Shown piece after piece: positions 1 to 10,287 of a DNA stretch of 64,000 bases (positions within the stretch are counted from its first letter, which is position 1; every line of letters starts with the position of its first letter). Below the pieces are notes generated by a model. That model saw only the letters and a program-made list of their open reading frames with translations, had not been told where the DNA came from and made no database searches. Source of the DNA: Amphibalanus amphitrite (taxonomy: Eukaryota; Arthropoda; Thecostraca; Balanomorpha; Balanidae); the NCBI RefSeq assembly GCF_019059575.1, contig NW_024881519.1:1240001-1304000 (forward strand), given 5' to 3'. A program made the translations under genes and the position numbers.

Positions 1-349
1 TCTCAGCAACCGCTAGATCGACTGGCTTGCGGTCTTTTTTGCTGGGTAGCCCCATCCCTTCTACCAAAGGTCGGAGACTCTTGATCTATATGAGTGACCC
101 CCACTGCACGTGCAAAATACAAAAAGAAGAGGTGCCAAATTTGTTCCCATTTCAATAACTCGGTAATAACTGGGGCGATTTCGCTGAAACTTGGCATACA
201 GGTAGGCAGCCACCAGGCTATGCATTCCCATGTGTTGCGGTTAAGGTGCTACTGCACGACGTGCAGTGCACGTGCGCACGTACAGGGGGCGCTTCCAGAT
301 CTCGAGAACGGCTGGGCCGATTATTTCAACATTTTTTTTTTCTTCAAAA

Positions 350-1090
350 AGCGGCGCACAACTCGGGAACCAATAGAGCTACCCGACTCAAGAACCAATA
401 GACGCAGCAAAACGAACGAGAAAGCAAACGAGAGAACGCGACGAGACACTTACGATGAGCACCTGAAAGTTGAATTTCAAGGTCACAGGTCGGGTCAAGG
501 TCAGATCAAACACGTGAAATTGGGCTTTCAGTAGCATGGGTCCAAAACACCTCTGGTGACCTGACCTTTGACCTGACCGAAAAAGTGACCTAAGTATAAA
601 TTTCGCCATCATTCCTTACGCTTTTTCGAACGTCGCTTTCCCCGTATCGCTATGGCCCAGGAGCCGAGCTAAAAGGGGGTGTTCAAACACCCCGCCCACC
701 AGCAGGGCGTGTAATTCCAGGACCCCCAGCGGGGTGCGGGTTATGAAATGCATTCATCATGGTCGTGAAGTAGTCACAATAAATTGCCAACATTTCATTT
801 AAGATTTTGGAAACCGTAGAACGATAGGTAATCAAAAATCGAAGATGGCAATTTGATTGTTCATGGTAGGGATTGGCAGTCCACTGACGTTTACGGCATG
901 TCTGTATGTCTATTCTGTGCCATACCCATGATTTTTTAAAACATGTGTCGTTTTTTCGAAAACTCAAATCATGACGTCACTAAAACCTCGATATCTTAAA
1001 AAAATTGGACCGATTTTTTGGGAAACTTTATCACAATAAATTTCTATAAATTCCCTACATGTACCTACCTACACAAAATTTGGCACAAAA
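350..1090. mobile_element. Mosaic of TTAA-family transposon remnants
   Basis: About 390-540 resembles the left part of the complete element at 4,470-5,357, and about 745-1,085 resembles its right part (4,975-5,310). Between them, about 545-744 resembles the right end of another family (56,725-56,922), including its G/C hairpin (near 675-700) and its terminal GCGGGTTA. The simplest reading is a 4,470-type element carrying a truncated insertion of the second type. No coding sequence is recognised. The first 350 bases hold only short ORFs and AGGTCA-poor AT/GC mosaic sequence. Confidence 0.6.
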
Positions 1091-1624
1091 AAAAACATCG
1101 TCCCTATGCTAAAATTCTGCACCAGCAACATTCCAAGTGCTCGTGCTTACAAACGAGCCAATTGTCTATATGGACTCTCAGCTGCTCCCGGGTCATGCGC
1201 AGCGCCTCGCCGACTGAGCGTATGCCAGGCTGAGGCGACAAGCCAGCCCGTCACCGCAAGAACGGCGCTGCCTCCCTCCCCCGCCTCCCGACCCCGTCCC
1301 CCGACCGGCGCGGCATTCCTCAGGCCACAATAGTGACTCCCCTCCCTCAGCTGACCCGTCCTCAGGTGCGGTGTACACTGGACAAATACCTCTGCCGGGG
1401 CTGACGGGGTCCATGTTTGAACAAGGGATTAAGGGAAGCCTTCAAACATCTCAGACGGAGTTTTCGCCGAAACTACCAGCTAGCGCCATCCACCGGTGAA
1501 CGGCGGTACTAAACTTCATTCGCTAGTTCCCGAAACGACACACCATGGCCGGACCGAGCCGTGCCGAAAAGATACTACGTTAAATGTTCAAGATATAGCG
1601 TGCTACAATGGCAGATGAAGGCAG
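1091..1624. other. Unassigned, partly GC-rich stretch
   Basis: A GC-rich patch at about 1,190-1,420 keeps three short overlapping frames open, but none has recognisable protein features. I see no repeat partner elsewhere in the window. Confidence 0.5.
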
Positions 1625-1856
1625 TATGTTCAAATTACCCCACGGTGGGGCAATTTGAACACACCGTGACTTGGTGGAGAAGTGATGCTATGCTTTTCAA
1701 GGTATGCTCGGCTCGTCCAAAAATGAGGCTTGCATGGTGAAAGCAAGTGACACATGCGCTACTGAAACAGTTTTTCTTCATCCAGGGTTGAGCTGGAATT
1801 TGTTACAACGGAGAAGACGTAAAAATATGTTCAAATTACCCCACACTACCCTAATA
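1625..1856. mobile_element. Remnant of TA-type miniature element with ATTACCCCAC ends
   Basis: The word TTCAAATTACCCCAC occurs near both borders and, at the left, also as its complement. The right border reads GTTCAAATTACCCCACACTA. The same kind of terminus (GTGGGGTAATTTGG) bounds the complete element at 49,998-51,232. The left border is not clean, so the coordinates are approximate. Confidence 0.4.
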
Positions 1857-2069
1857 CGAGTAACTATACGATAATGGAAAGCTTGTAAATATGTGTTGGA
1901 CGTAGAACTACGAATGTCCCATAACGTTCCATTATCCATACAGCCTACGTCTCTTCGCCATTTACGTTGTATTGGAGTCTCATTTGAATGGTCGGATGAT
2001 CCTTTGTTCATTGCACTGATAAATTCATTGTAAGCAAGGCGAGAAATGATAGATTTGGTACCTAAAAAC

Positions 2070-2400
2070 CTATTTGGTAAGGCATGGTTGGATAAGTGAC
2101 TTCTTTAATGTGTTTTCCTCTGTTTCCATAGCAATACTTCTTATTAATGACTGGTAACAAAGGAAGGTCATTTTAATGTTAAACATCCTATTTATTTCTT
2201 CACAGTTCAGCAACAAGCCTGTGTCTTTGGAATATAAGTCCGCAATGAACTGCAAACCTTTTGCGTCCCATTCCCGCACTATACTCTTTTTGAATTTTGT
2301 GTGACTCGAGAACCAAATCCTATCGGTCAGTATCTGCGAGGATGTTAAACGAAGGATTTTGTTGAAGTCTGCCCATGCATTCATTACGTCCTTCCAACAT
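2070..2400 (-). pseudogene. LINE ORF2 C-terminal domain fragment
   Basis: The frame reads WKDVMNAWADFNKIL, then LTDRIWFSS, IVREWDAKGLQFIADLYSKD and FLCYQSLIRSI. This order matches the region after the reverse transcriptase in L1/Tx1 ORF2 (pattern PLWYNS ... EWYDKGI ... DLLDEDG ... YYGLISAI). It ends at a stop at 2,070. On the 5' side it is separated from the RT fragment by about 145 bp. The rest of the palm, the thumb and part of the downstream region are missing. Confidence 0.7.
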
Positions 2401-2544
2401 GTATCCCTAGCTTTATTTTTTTATATATCTTGCAGCTTGTCACTACTGTAACAGACCAATTCGCATATTGGAGGCAAATATTTTTTATTCGGTTGGCCCA
2501 TATTACGTTGGGTTTTGCCCAATACAACCTCTTAACCCTCGCCC

Positions 2545-3215
2545 TGGCAGTTGAATAAATATCCGGAGGCTGGGTCACCCTGTCTAATTCCTCTTTCCAT
2601 GCGGATTTTTGCGCCGAGGCATCCGTCCAAGAGAATGCGTGAAAAATTATTTGAATTAAGGTACAATATTCTGGTCATGTGTAAGCAACATGGCCCAAAG
2701 TTGTAACATTTGAGGGCGTTCTCTAAAAATTCCCATGATACCGTATCAAAAGCAGCTTCGAAATCCACCGCCATTATAATCCCGGTCGAAGATGTGTTCC
2801 TTACATGTTCTATCACATCATATGTAAGTCGACTATTTTCTCCGATAAATCTTCCTGGGATGTATGCAGTTTGTGTAGGAGAAATTAGATCGTCCATGAC
2901 CATTTTTAATCTGTTAGCAATTGCTGATGATACTATTTTAAAATCGACATTGAGCAACGATATCGGCCTCCATCCCTTCAACAAATCCCTAGGCTTACCC
3001 TGCTTTGGGATTAGTGTGACGATACTCCCACGGTGAGACATTAATGTTGTGCCATTTTGAAGTCCTTCGTTGACTGCGCGAAATAAAAAGGCACCCACTA
3101 CATCCCAGAACTGTCTAAAGAAGCTAGAGGTAAACCCGTTTGATCCAGGGGACCTGCCCTTTTTCATGCTAAGTAAAGGTGAGTGAAGTTCTTGAATTGA
3201 TAAGGGCTTATCCAA
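2545..3215 (-). pseudogene. LINE ORF2 reverse transcriptase, fingers/palm part
   Basis: This is a non-LTR reverse transcriptase that would copy LINE RNA at a nicked target. Motifs in order are KGRSPGSNGFTSSFF, SIVTLIPKQGKPRDLLKGWRP followed by ISLLNVDFKI, ANRLK, QTAYIPGRFIGENSRLTYDVI, AVDFEAAFDTVSWEFL (first catalytic Asp) and MERGIRQGDPASGYLFN. They match the L1/Tx1 clade. Homology stops right after GYLFN, so the YADD catalytic box is absent. At the break lies TTAACCCTCGCCCTGG (about 2,533-2,548), which looks like one end of the TTAA family found elsewhere here. A transposon-associated deletion is therefore possible. Confidence 0.85.
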
Positions 3216-3919
3216 AACATTCCTTTGCCGATCAGATAGTTTTTTTTTGTAATACTGTTCAAAAGATACTCCCTTGGGTCTGATATATCAACATTTTTTA
3301 TATAAATATTTTGATTGTAAATTATCTGAAAAATGTTGCATTATTTCTTCCTTGTTTGTTATTAACCGATCTTGATATTTTAAACAGTGTATAGAATTTC
3401 GCTCAGCGTTTCGTTTTTCAAGTGACAAAAAAATATTTTGAGCACTGCTCTCCTTCTTCGTACCAGTTAACTCTCGATCTTGTTATTAACCCTTGAATTA
3501 TTGGTTTTCTGAATTCCTCTAATTGTCGATGAGCGTCTTCTAGACGTTCTAAGTCCTCCTCTCTTTTCCTGTTATTGAATACAGCATTAAGTTTGTTTAC
3601 ATATTTCCGCTACTATCCTGCTCTCATCCTCTCTTCTCTGTCTTGCTTTGCATTTAGAAAAACGAACTGTCTCTCCTCGTATCATCATTAGAAGGGTTTC
3701 GTAAAATAAACTATTGCTGATTGTTAGTTGTACCAAGTCGTAATTTTTGGGATCTGACATGAATTCTTTGGTATATAATGGTGTTGCATATTGCTGGACA
3801 ACGTTTCTTATTATTCTCCTGACAAGTTCGTTGTAATCTTTATCTTCAAGAAGCGAGTCGTTGAACTTCCAGAGCCCTGGCCCTCTTTTCTTTTGTGGTT
3901 CCACTATATTTAAAGACAC
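3216..3919 (-). pseudogene. LINE ORF2 linker between endonuclease and RT
   Basis: The longest open piece (3,587-3,919) carries KKRGPGLWKFNDSLLEDKDY, the signature that follows the endonuclease in L1/Tx1 ORF2. After it come a charged stretch and stops. The next 370 bp to the RT are broken by frameshifts. It lies in the expected order and strand between the endonuclease and RT fragments. Confidence 0.75.
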
Positions 3920-3975
3920 TATATTGTGGTCCGATCTGTATCCTGATAGGACGTTAGAGGAAGTAATGTTACTTA

Positions 3976-4465
3976 TTAGGTGCTCTTGGATATATATCTG
4001 TCCAGCCTACCGCACTTAAGTGGGTTTCTCCTTATCCACGTGAAACCGTCCGTATGATTAGGATTATTTTGTCTCAACACGTCTAACAGTTCATATTGCT
4101 CAGTTAGTTTTGAGAACGCTTTGTTTGCCCTTGGGTTGTTTTGCCTACTATAATTGGAGTCAATAGTATAATCTGAAACGAAATTAAAGTCGCCGCCAAC
4201 TATAAGATTCTCCGTCGGCAAATTTTTCTAACCTCTTGGACAGATGATCGAAAAAGGAAGGGCGATCATCATTTGGTCCATATATGTTAACTATAGTGTA
4301 AGTATTTATGAAGACTTTACATATAAGGATTAGATTACATAATTGCCCTCACTGCAGTATTCTTCATGAATGATACTGTGCTGTATTCTATGCTTAAAGA
4401 GAATTGATGTTCCGCGACTGTGACGGGTGCCACAAGAGTGATAACATTTACCGGGCCAAATGGTG
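3976..4465 (-). pseudogene. LINE ORF2 AP-endonuclease, middle and C-terminal part
   Basis: An apurinic/apyrimidinic-type endonuclease would nick the target. The frame at 3,976-4,221 contains LIVGGDFNFV (catalytic GGDFN), FTWIRRNPLKCGRLDRYI (TW and RLDR motifs) and an imperfect IS end. The stretch at 4,330-4,465 encodes the SRGTSILFKHR strand that precedes it, in another frame. The domain continues at 5,362-5,509 on the other side of a TTAA transposon. Confidence 0.8.
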
Positions 4466-4469
4466 TTAA

Positions 4470-5357
4470 CCCGGCAGTTGCTGGGGTATTTCGCCACCCA
4501 CCGTTTGCTGGGGGGGGGGGGGGGCGTTAAACGCCCCCCAGCCGATAACTCGAGAAACAATAGGCGCAGCGAAACGCACGAGGCGGCAAACGAAAGAACG
4601 CGACGAGACACTTCAGATGAGTACTTTAAAGTTGAATTTTGAGGTCACAGGTCGGGTCAAGGTCAGGTCAAACACCTGAAATCGGCCTTACAGTAGCATG
4701 GACTTCAGGACTTCGCAATGGGCACCTCTCGTCATAAACTCTGTCAAAACAGTGCACAATCCATCATATAAGGCCTACAAGAGTGTCAGCTCCATGTAGG
4801 GGTCAGTCAAGCATAGGTCAGGGTCAAGGTCAGGTCAACCGGGTAGGCACATATCCCCGAAAATCAAAACTGATATTCGCAGCCCATGACACATGTTTTA
4901 TGGGTAATTTGGGGCGTAGAACACGATGGTGACATTCATTTTATCATATGTGTACGTGTTTGGCTCAAAAAGTTCAATTTAAGAAATTCATATATCATGG
5001 TCGTGATTCGTGAAGTAGTCACGAGAAATTGCCAAGATTCAGTTCAAGATTTTGGAAAATGCGGACGATAATCAATAATCGAAGATAGCCATTTGATTGT
5101 TCATGGTATTGGCAGTCTAATGGCGTTTACTGCATGTCTGTATGTCTGTTCTGTGATTTATATGATTTTTTGAACATATGCCGTTTTTGGTCGAAAACTC
5201 AGAAATCATGACGTCACTAAAACCTCGATATCTCAAAATTTTTCGGACCGATTTTTTTGAAACTTTGTCACAATAAACTTCAATAAATTCCCTACAGGTA
5301 CCCAAAATTTGGCGCGCGGGGGCGTTTAACGCCCCCCCCCCCCCAGCAACTCGCGGG
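4470..5357. mobile_element. TTAA-flanked non-autonomous element, 888 bp, inside LINE endonuclease
   Basis: TTAA lies on both sides (4,466-4,469 and 5,358-5,361). The ends are inverted: CCCGGCAGTTGCTGGGG on the left, CCCCAGCAACTCGCGGG on the right. Just inside each end is a G-run/C-run hairpin, GGGGCGTTAAACGCCCC on the left and GGGCGTTTAACGCCCC on the right. The interior has AGGTCA words and no transposase. The LINE protein resumes on the far side, so the insertion is clean. TTAA duplication with CCC ends suggests piggyBac-like (or Kolobok-like) mobilisation. The superfamily is an inference. Confidence 0.88.
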
Positions 5358-5361
5358 TTAA

Positions 5362-5509
5362 TTTAAGGTAGATTTATTTGGATAAGATGCGTGTCTTGGA
5401 GGAGATATATACCAAAATCCAGCTTTTTGAGATAGTTAATCACATCTCGTCTTTTTTCTTCAGTCCCAAGACCCCTACAGTTAAAGGTCATTATTTTAAG
5501 TTCAGCCAT
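5362..5509 (-). pseudogene. LINE ORF2 start: endonuclease N-terminus
   Basis: From ATG at 5,507-5,509 the frame reads MAELKIMTFNCRGLG, then KRRDVINYLKKLD and YLLQDTH. The FNCRGLG strand and the Q-[DE]-T-H box are classical for L1/Tx1 AP-endonucleases. I chose this start because it sits 6 residues before the conserved strand. The frame runs directly into the TTAA element at 5,358-5,361. Confidence 0.82.
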
Positions 5510-6208
5510 TTTTCAAAATGTAACTTAGATTTACGGGGAGGCGAGGGCGTGTCCGTGAACTGGAAGGGATGAAAGGACGACGGAAGGTGAGTGGATGCAG
5601 CAAGACGGATGCCCGCAGCCGGCAGGGGCACCGGCTGGCCGCACCAGCGGGCAGCCCAGGCCGCCAGAGGAGGCACACGCCGACAGGACGTCACCGCCCT
5701 CCCCACCGAACCAGGAACCGCCGACCACGACTCCAGGCCCGCCGGCCCGCCGCCGGCACGCCGCCGCCACAGCACGCCGCGCCGCCACAACCACCACCGC
5801 AGCAGGTCAGACGTCGAGAGGCGACCCGCGAAAGAACACACACCCGTCTGCGGGAGATCGAACACAAGCAAACACCACAACACGCAACACAAACTGACAA
5901 CGTTTAATGGTAACTGGTCTCCAAACAACTCGCAACTCGTCAAAACAGGTATCAACAATCCGCAACGGAGAGCACGAACCATCCCATAACAAAAATACAC
6001 GTACCGAGTACGAGACAATGGACAGCTCGATAACCGTTGCACGAGGGCACACCTCTCCAGACACACACTGCTATACCTATAACTATCAAAACAGAAAGGG
6101 AGAATAGCAATCTCGTTCTCGTCCCAGCCAGTGCGATGGCTCTTACACTAGAAATAATCCCTTATGTCCCTGTAGCGATCGCGACCAGTAACCCCACCCG
6201 CACCACCG
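5510..6208 (-). other. GC-rich spacer between LINE ORF1 tail and ORF2
   Basis: Very GC-rich at 5,530-5,830, so several frames stay open without protein-like content. Downstream of the insertion at 6,209, the minus-strand ORF1 tail frame resumes for about 20 codons and ends in RDIRDYF and a stop near 6,149. The last five bases (CACCG, 6,204-6,208) are the left copy of the TSD of the inserted element. Confidence 0.5.
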
Positions 6209-6247
6209 CACAGTGTGGCCAAACACCAGTTTAGCGCGAATTAAATC
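6209..6247 (+). repeat. RSS-like left end of element 6,209-10,282
   Basis: Heptamer CACAGTG, 23-bp spacer and nonamer-like AATTAAATC, reading inward. It is preceded by the TSD CACCG. Confidence 0.85.
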
Positions 6248-6296
6248 CCAGCGCTGCTCGGATCCATTGAAAATTGTTCCCTGGTTTCAAAATTGA

Positions 6297-8103
6297 CTCG
6301 CATGTGTGCGGCGTTTGCCAGCTTCTAATGTGTAGGGGGGGGGGTCGGTTGGACCCCCCCTTGCCGTTTGGCCCCTGATCGAGCTAGAGCTTCGCGGAAA
6401 AAACGAGCGTGTTGCCCGTGACGAGAGGAAGCCGATGATGCCCAATTTTAAGGTCCTAGGTCATTGGTTGACCTTCCAGGTCAGGTCAATGACCCAAAGT
6501 CGGGAAAATCGGGACCTATTAGAAAGTCGTAAAGTGTGGCTGCTAAGGGGTTTTTCGGGGTGCTGATCACGAATATCGTGTTAGTTTTGATCACAGATGA
6601 TGTCTTTAACCCTAGAACGCCTGGGGGGGGGGGGGTTGTATCAACCCCCCCCCCCCGAGGTTTTTCTTAGCTACACGCCGAACCGTTTCAGATAGCCTGC
6701 TCAAATTTTCAGTACCCTTTGGGGCATCCTTTGCGCAACTTTTGGTAATTTTTTTTTTGTCAAGGTCATGTCAGGTCACGGAGTTATGACGTCATAAAGG
6801 GAACAACCTCCGGCCAGATTTACGCTAAATTGGAGATTGCTTCACATTGGTATAAATGCCGACTGACCTGACGCACTGATGGATTGTTTTATAGAATCAC
6901 AACTGGCTGATTTGACATTGGCACAATGTCCGTTGACATTTTGAAGGTCACTAAAGGTCAAGGTAAGGTCATTGACCTCGGTTGACCTGTAATGACTTCT
7001 TGCACTTGTATGCCATTTCGGGGTATTTTGATGCCCTGAATTCGAATTTGCTATCCATTTCAGGCATCGTCGGTTGTTTCTTGTAGTTCATTTTGGGTCA
7101 GGGTCAGGTCAGTGACGTCACACGCCTGACGTGACCCAATGGACAAATGACCTTGCAGACTTCCGATGCTCCCAACGCATCATTTTTAAAGTTATGACAT
7201 CGAAATACACACCAAACGATAGAGAATTGATCAAGGATCACGTTAGTGAAGGTTTCAAGTCGATATCTCTTACCGTTTTGCCGCAATCGGCGCGGAAAGC
7301 TGAAAAAGTTAGATTTTTCCGAAAATTTGACCTTTGACCGGTCATAAGTAGGTCAAATGTTGACCTAGGACCAAAAAATATACCACCAATCGCGAGATCT
7401 CGTTGAGAGCAATCCGTTGGTTTTTTCCGCTAAGCTCTACGACCTTCCGTTTCGAAACGCCAGGGGGGGGGTCGTAACAACCCCCCCCTCCCCTGGTCGT
7501 TCGTGTTATGAGAAATGGCCTGGTCGTGCGAGGGTTAAGCATTTAGACCAGGTTGGGTCAGGTCAGGTCAGGTCAACCAGTAGGCGTCGTGACGTGTCAA
7601 CCGCCTCTGACAGCTTCGTAACATGTTACGAAGGCACCAAAACTGCTTCGTAAATGTTCAAATGGTTGCTAAATTCGAATTCAGCTCCAAAAACTAGCCT
7701 AGAAACATGTAAAACTCGAAAAAGTGAACCGAGGTCACCCGAGGTCACCAAAGGTCAATGACCTGACCTGACCTTCAGGTGACCTTGACACCCACCCTAA
7801 TGCATGGGAGTAACATCAAATCACATGTTTGAACGTTTGAAACCACGAAAAGCTTGCAAACGCGCGGCTAATGCGTGCCGACATACGCGGAATCGCGATT
7901 CCGGCCAAACATGGTCTCGGAAAAGAGGTCACAGGTCAAAGGTCATTTGGGTGAGGGTCATGAAATTTTCAGGGTCGGTGTAAAATTGATCAATGCGAGG
8001 GTACTGAAAGTTTCGTCACGGTCGGCCGCTTTTTACGCGAGTTATTCGCGAAAAACCATGGGGGGGGGGGTCCATCCGACCCCCCCCCCTACACATGCGA
8101 GGG
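6297..8103. mobile_element. TTAA-family element with CTCGCATGTGT ends, carrying a nested element
   Basis: The right end reads CACATGCGAGGG then TTAA (8,104-8,107). The left end is the decayed mirror, TTGACTCGCATGTGT (from 6,293). Subterminal hairpins are GGGGGGTCGGTTGGACCCCC (left) and G-run...TCCATCCGA...C-run (right). The interior holds GGTCAGGTCA arrays. Related copies are at 43,090-44,937 (twice, inverted), 55,354-57,026 and 57,985-58,633. Non-coding. Confidence 0.72.
6610..7534. mobile_element. Nested TTAA-flanked element, 925 bp
   Basis: TTAA is at 6,606-6,609 and 7,535-7,538. The left end is CCCTAGAACGCCTGGGG, with a subterminal hairpin G-run TTGTATCAA C-run. The right has a hairpin G-run TCGTAACAA C-run and ends TCGTGCGAGGG. 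The host repeat without this insertion is seen at about 44,985-45,010 and, inverted, at about 58,325-58,350. Non-coding. Confidence 0.8.
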
Positions 8104-8222
8104 TTAAACCTATGTGAGACCTTTTCCGATGCATTATAAATGCTTGCAGACATATAATGGCATAGTTCCGCCTCTAAAAGTAAGGAGAACTAGCTTACGA
8201 CGGGTGATGTGCTTACCAGGCC

Positions 8223-8480
8223 AGGGCTGTGAAGTCGATGGAGTTACTCCGACTCCGACTACGGCTTTCAAAGGTCAATTTCAACTCTGACTCCGGGCAT
8301 AACTGTCGACTTATACGATCGACTCGGACTCTGACTCCGCAGCCATGGCAAGTCCACGCAGTCGATGGATTTTCGGTGACTCAGACTACGAGTCTTGGTC
8401 CGGATTCCAAAATCGATTCCGATTCCGACTCTGACTGCAGGGTCAGAACTGTTGACTCCGAACGACTCCGACTCTGATTA
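8223..8480. repeat. ACTCCG-rich degenerate hexamer block, possible hAT end
   Basis: Words ACTCCG/GACTCC recur about every 6-12 bp. The left border CAGGGCTGTGAAGTCG resembles hAT termini that carry GACTCCG arrays, and ACTCCGCAGCCATG near 8,335-8,348 could be the matching end. No convincing 8-bp duplication was found. Confidence 0.4.
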
Positions 8481-8777
8481 CGAAATCCTGGAATTTAACC
8501 GCAAATAAGAGGCATAAAATTGTGGGTCCCAGCAATGATGGGCATGCTAGGAAGAGGAATCGTTTACGAAATTCCCATCATTTCTCTGGTAAATTCTTAT
8601 GATTGTCCTAAGTTTGCTTGAAAAAACATCAACATCTAATTATGTTTCTGTGTGAATGTTCCTGGTGAAGCACATGAATCGGTAGATGGTTGCTGAAATA
8701 CACGCACCGATAGGACTGAACCTCAGCAATGGGAGTAAAAACAAAGACTTACACCATAAGCACCTTCATGTCATTAA

Positions 8778-9391
8778 CCCTCGCACGTATTGGTGTTTTG
8801 CTAGCCGCGAACGTAGGTCGGGTCAGGTCAGGTCAGGCCAACAAGTCCTGCCGGGTATTCATAATTAATCGGTGTCAACCGCCAGTGACAGCTTCGTTGC
8901 ATGTTACGAAGGCACCAAAACTTATTCCTAAATGTTCAAATGGTTACTAAATTCGAAATCAGCTCCAAAAACTAGCCTGGGAGCATGTAAAACTAAAAAA
9001 GGTGAACCGAGGTCATCAAAGGTCATTAAATTCACCTGACCTTCAAGTGATCTTGACACCGACCATAATGCATGGGACCAACATCATAATATCACATGTT
9101 TAGACGCTTGAAACCACGAAAAGACTGCAAACGCGCGGCTAATGCAAGCAAACATACGCCCAATCGCGCTTCCGGCCAAACATGGTCTCGAGAAATAGGT
9201 CACAGGTCAAAGGTCATTGGGGTCAGGGTCGTGAAATTTAAAGAGTAGGTAGGTGTAAATTGATAAACTCGAGGGTATTGAAAGTTTCGTCGCGATCGGC
9301 CGCTTTTACATGAGCTTTTTACATGAGCTTTATGCGGAAAACCGAGAGGGGTCCTTTCGACCCCCACCCTCACCCCCTATATGGGCGAGGT
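8778..9391. mobile_element. TTAA-flanked element, about 614 bp
   Basis: TTAA is at 8,774-8,777 followed by CCCTCGCACGTATTGGTG. The right end ATGGGCGAGG is followed by TTTAAA (TTAA at 9,392-9,395). The interior matches the right half of the 6,297-8,103 family: the tandem GGTCAGGTCAGGTCAGG near 8,820, the GTGACAGCTTCGT segment, and a decayed subterminal hairpin TCCTTTCGA between G and C runs. Confidence 0.65.
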
Positions 9392-9395
9392 TTAA

Positions 9396-10033
9396 AAAAT
9401 TGTCAAGATTTATTCATTAGCAACCGTATTCTGCAATATAACATGTCAGAAATGCAGCGGTTGAGCCATCCGCGTAGCGTTACGGAGCCGCCGCCGCGCC
9501 CACCCTGTAGCCAGACCTCCCCGGGCGGGCCAACCCGATACGTTCAAAGCTGAGCCAAAGGCCGGGGGGCAGGTTGGGGCAGGGTTTCTTGAATGGATCA
9601 TGTTCAGAAAAGTGTGGCAAATCTTCTCATGGTAGATTTGGCGTGGAGTTTTTTGGCCATTTTCTTATATCTCTACGTTTTTACGATAGACAGTGTTTTC
9701 AGGGGATGTTTGAAAAGGTCATTTTCAAATGAGCATAACTCATCGGTTAGTCCAAGGATACCTATAGAATTCGGGTATCCTATCAAATATAGGCTCAGTA
9801 GTCATATGCCACTCCAACTATTTCCGAACATTTCCGACAATTACGCCAAAATGTGTTGTAAACGTGACGCGGGTTTTCGACGAGTTCACCACAGCCGGGA
9901 CCGGCATTGCGTATGTCCACTTTAGCTAGCTTTTTGGACACCGAAAGGAAGACATTGAACCAAAGTATTGTGATATTGACACACTTTGGACAATTTACTA
10001 TCGACTGTTGAGTGGTAATGTGACGATTATTTC
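9396..10033. other. Interior of the Transib-like element, unassigned
   Basis: The longest frame is 110 codons at 9,593-9,925 and has no recognisable motif. This appears to be original interior sequence of the 6,209-10,282 element. Confidence 0.4.
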
Positions 10034-10193
10034 ATAAATATGCAAGATATTACAACAAAAATTACCCGACGTTTCGTTTATTATAACTTTTTCAAGGGTA
10101 ATGAAAAAGTTACCCTTTGAAAAAGTTACCCTTAAAAAAGTTATAATAAACGAAACGTCGGGTAATTTTTGTTGTAATATCTTGCATATTTAT
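10034..10193. repeat. Near-perfect 59-bp inverted repeat (hairpin)
   Basis: Arms at 10,034-10,092 and 10,135-10,193 are essentially exact reverse complements, with a 42-bp loop holding repeated AAAAGTTACCCTT words. It lies 50 bp inside the right end of the Transib-like element. The word TTTACTATCGACTG before it (about 9,996) recurs as ATTACTATCGACTG just after it, hinting at a small foldback insertion. Confidence 0.8.
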
Positions 10194-10243
10194 TACTATC
10201 GACTGATAGTTATAAAAAGTCAAAATTTCAAAAATCGTTTTTT

Positions 10244-10282
10244 GATTAAATTCGCGCTAATCTGGCGTTTGGCCACACTGTG
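10244..10282 (-). repeat. RSS-like right end of element 6,209-10,282
   Basis: Read inward on the minus strand: CACAGTG, 23 bp, AATTTAATC. It is followed outside by the TSD CACCG (10,283-10,287). Confidence 0.85.
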
Positions 10283-10287
10283 CACCG

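Larger units (their letters stand above)
6209..10282. mobile_element. Transib/RAG-like element, 4,074 bp, heptamer-23-nonamer ends
   Basis: The perfect 5-bp TSD is CACCG (6,204-6,208 and 10,283-10,287). The inverted ends match at about 38 of 41 positions and begin CACAGTGTGGCCAAAC. After the heptamer come 23 bp, then AATTAAATC (left) or AATTTAATC (right). CACAGTG is the consensus heptamer of recombination signal sequences; Transib transposons have CAC-starting ends and 5-bp TSDs. No RAG1-like transposase is visible. About 2.4 kb of the interior is later insertions (6,297-8,103 and 8,778-9,391), so the original element was about 1.7 kb and non-autonomous. The Transib assignment is inferred from the ends only. 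Confidence 0.82.

Noticed and set aside
4504..4540. G/C hairpins as transcription terminators
   Set aside because: No U tract or bacterial context; they are a recurrent subterminal feature of TTAA transposons.
5491..6066. 191-codon minus-strand Cys/Trp/Arg-rich frame and overlapping plus frames
   Set aside because: GC-rich spacer upstream of LINE ORF2; no conserved pattern, and the true ORF2 start is in another frame.
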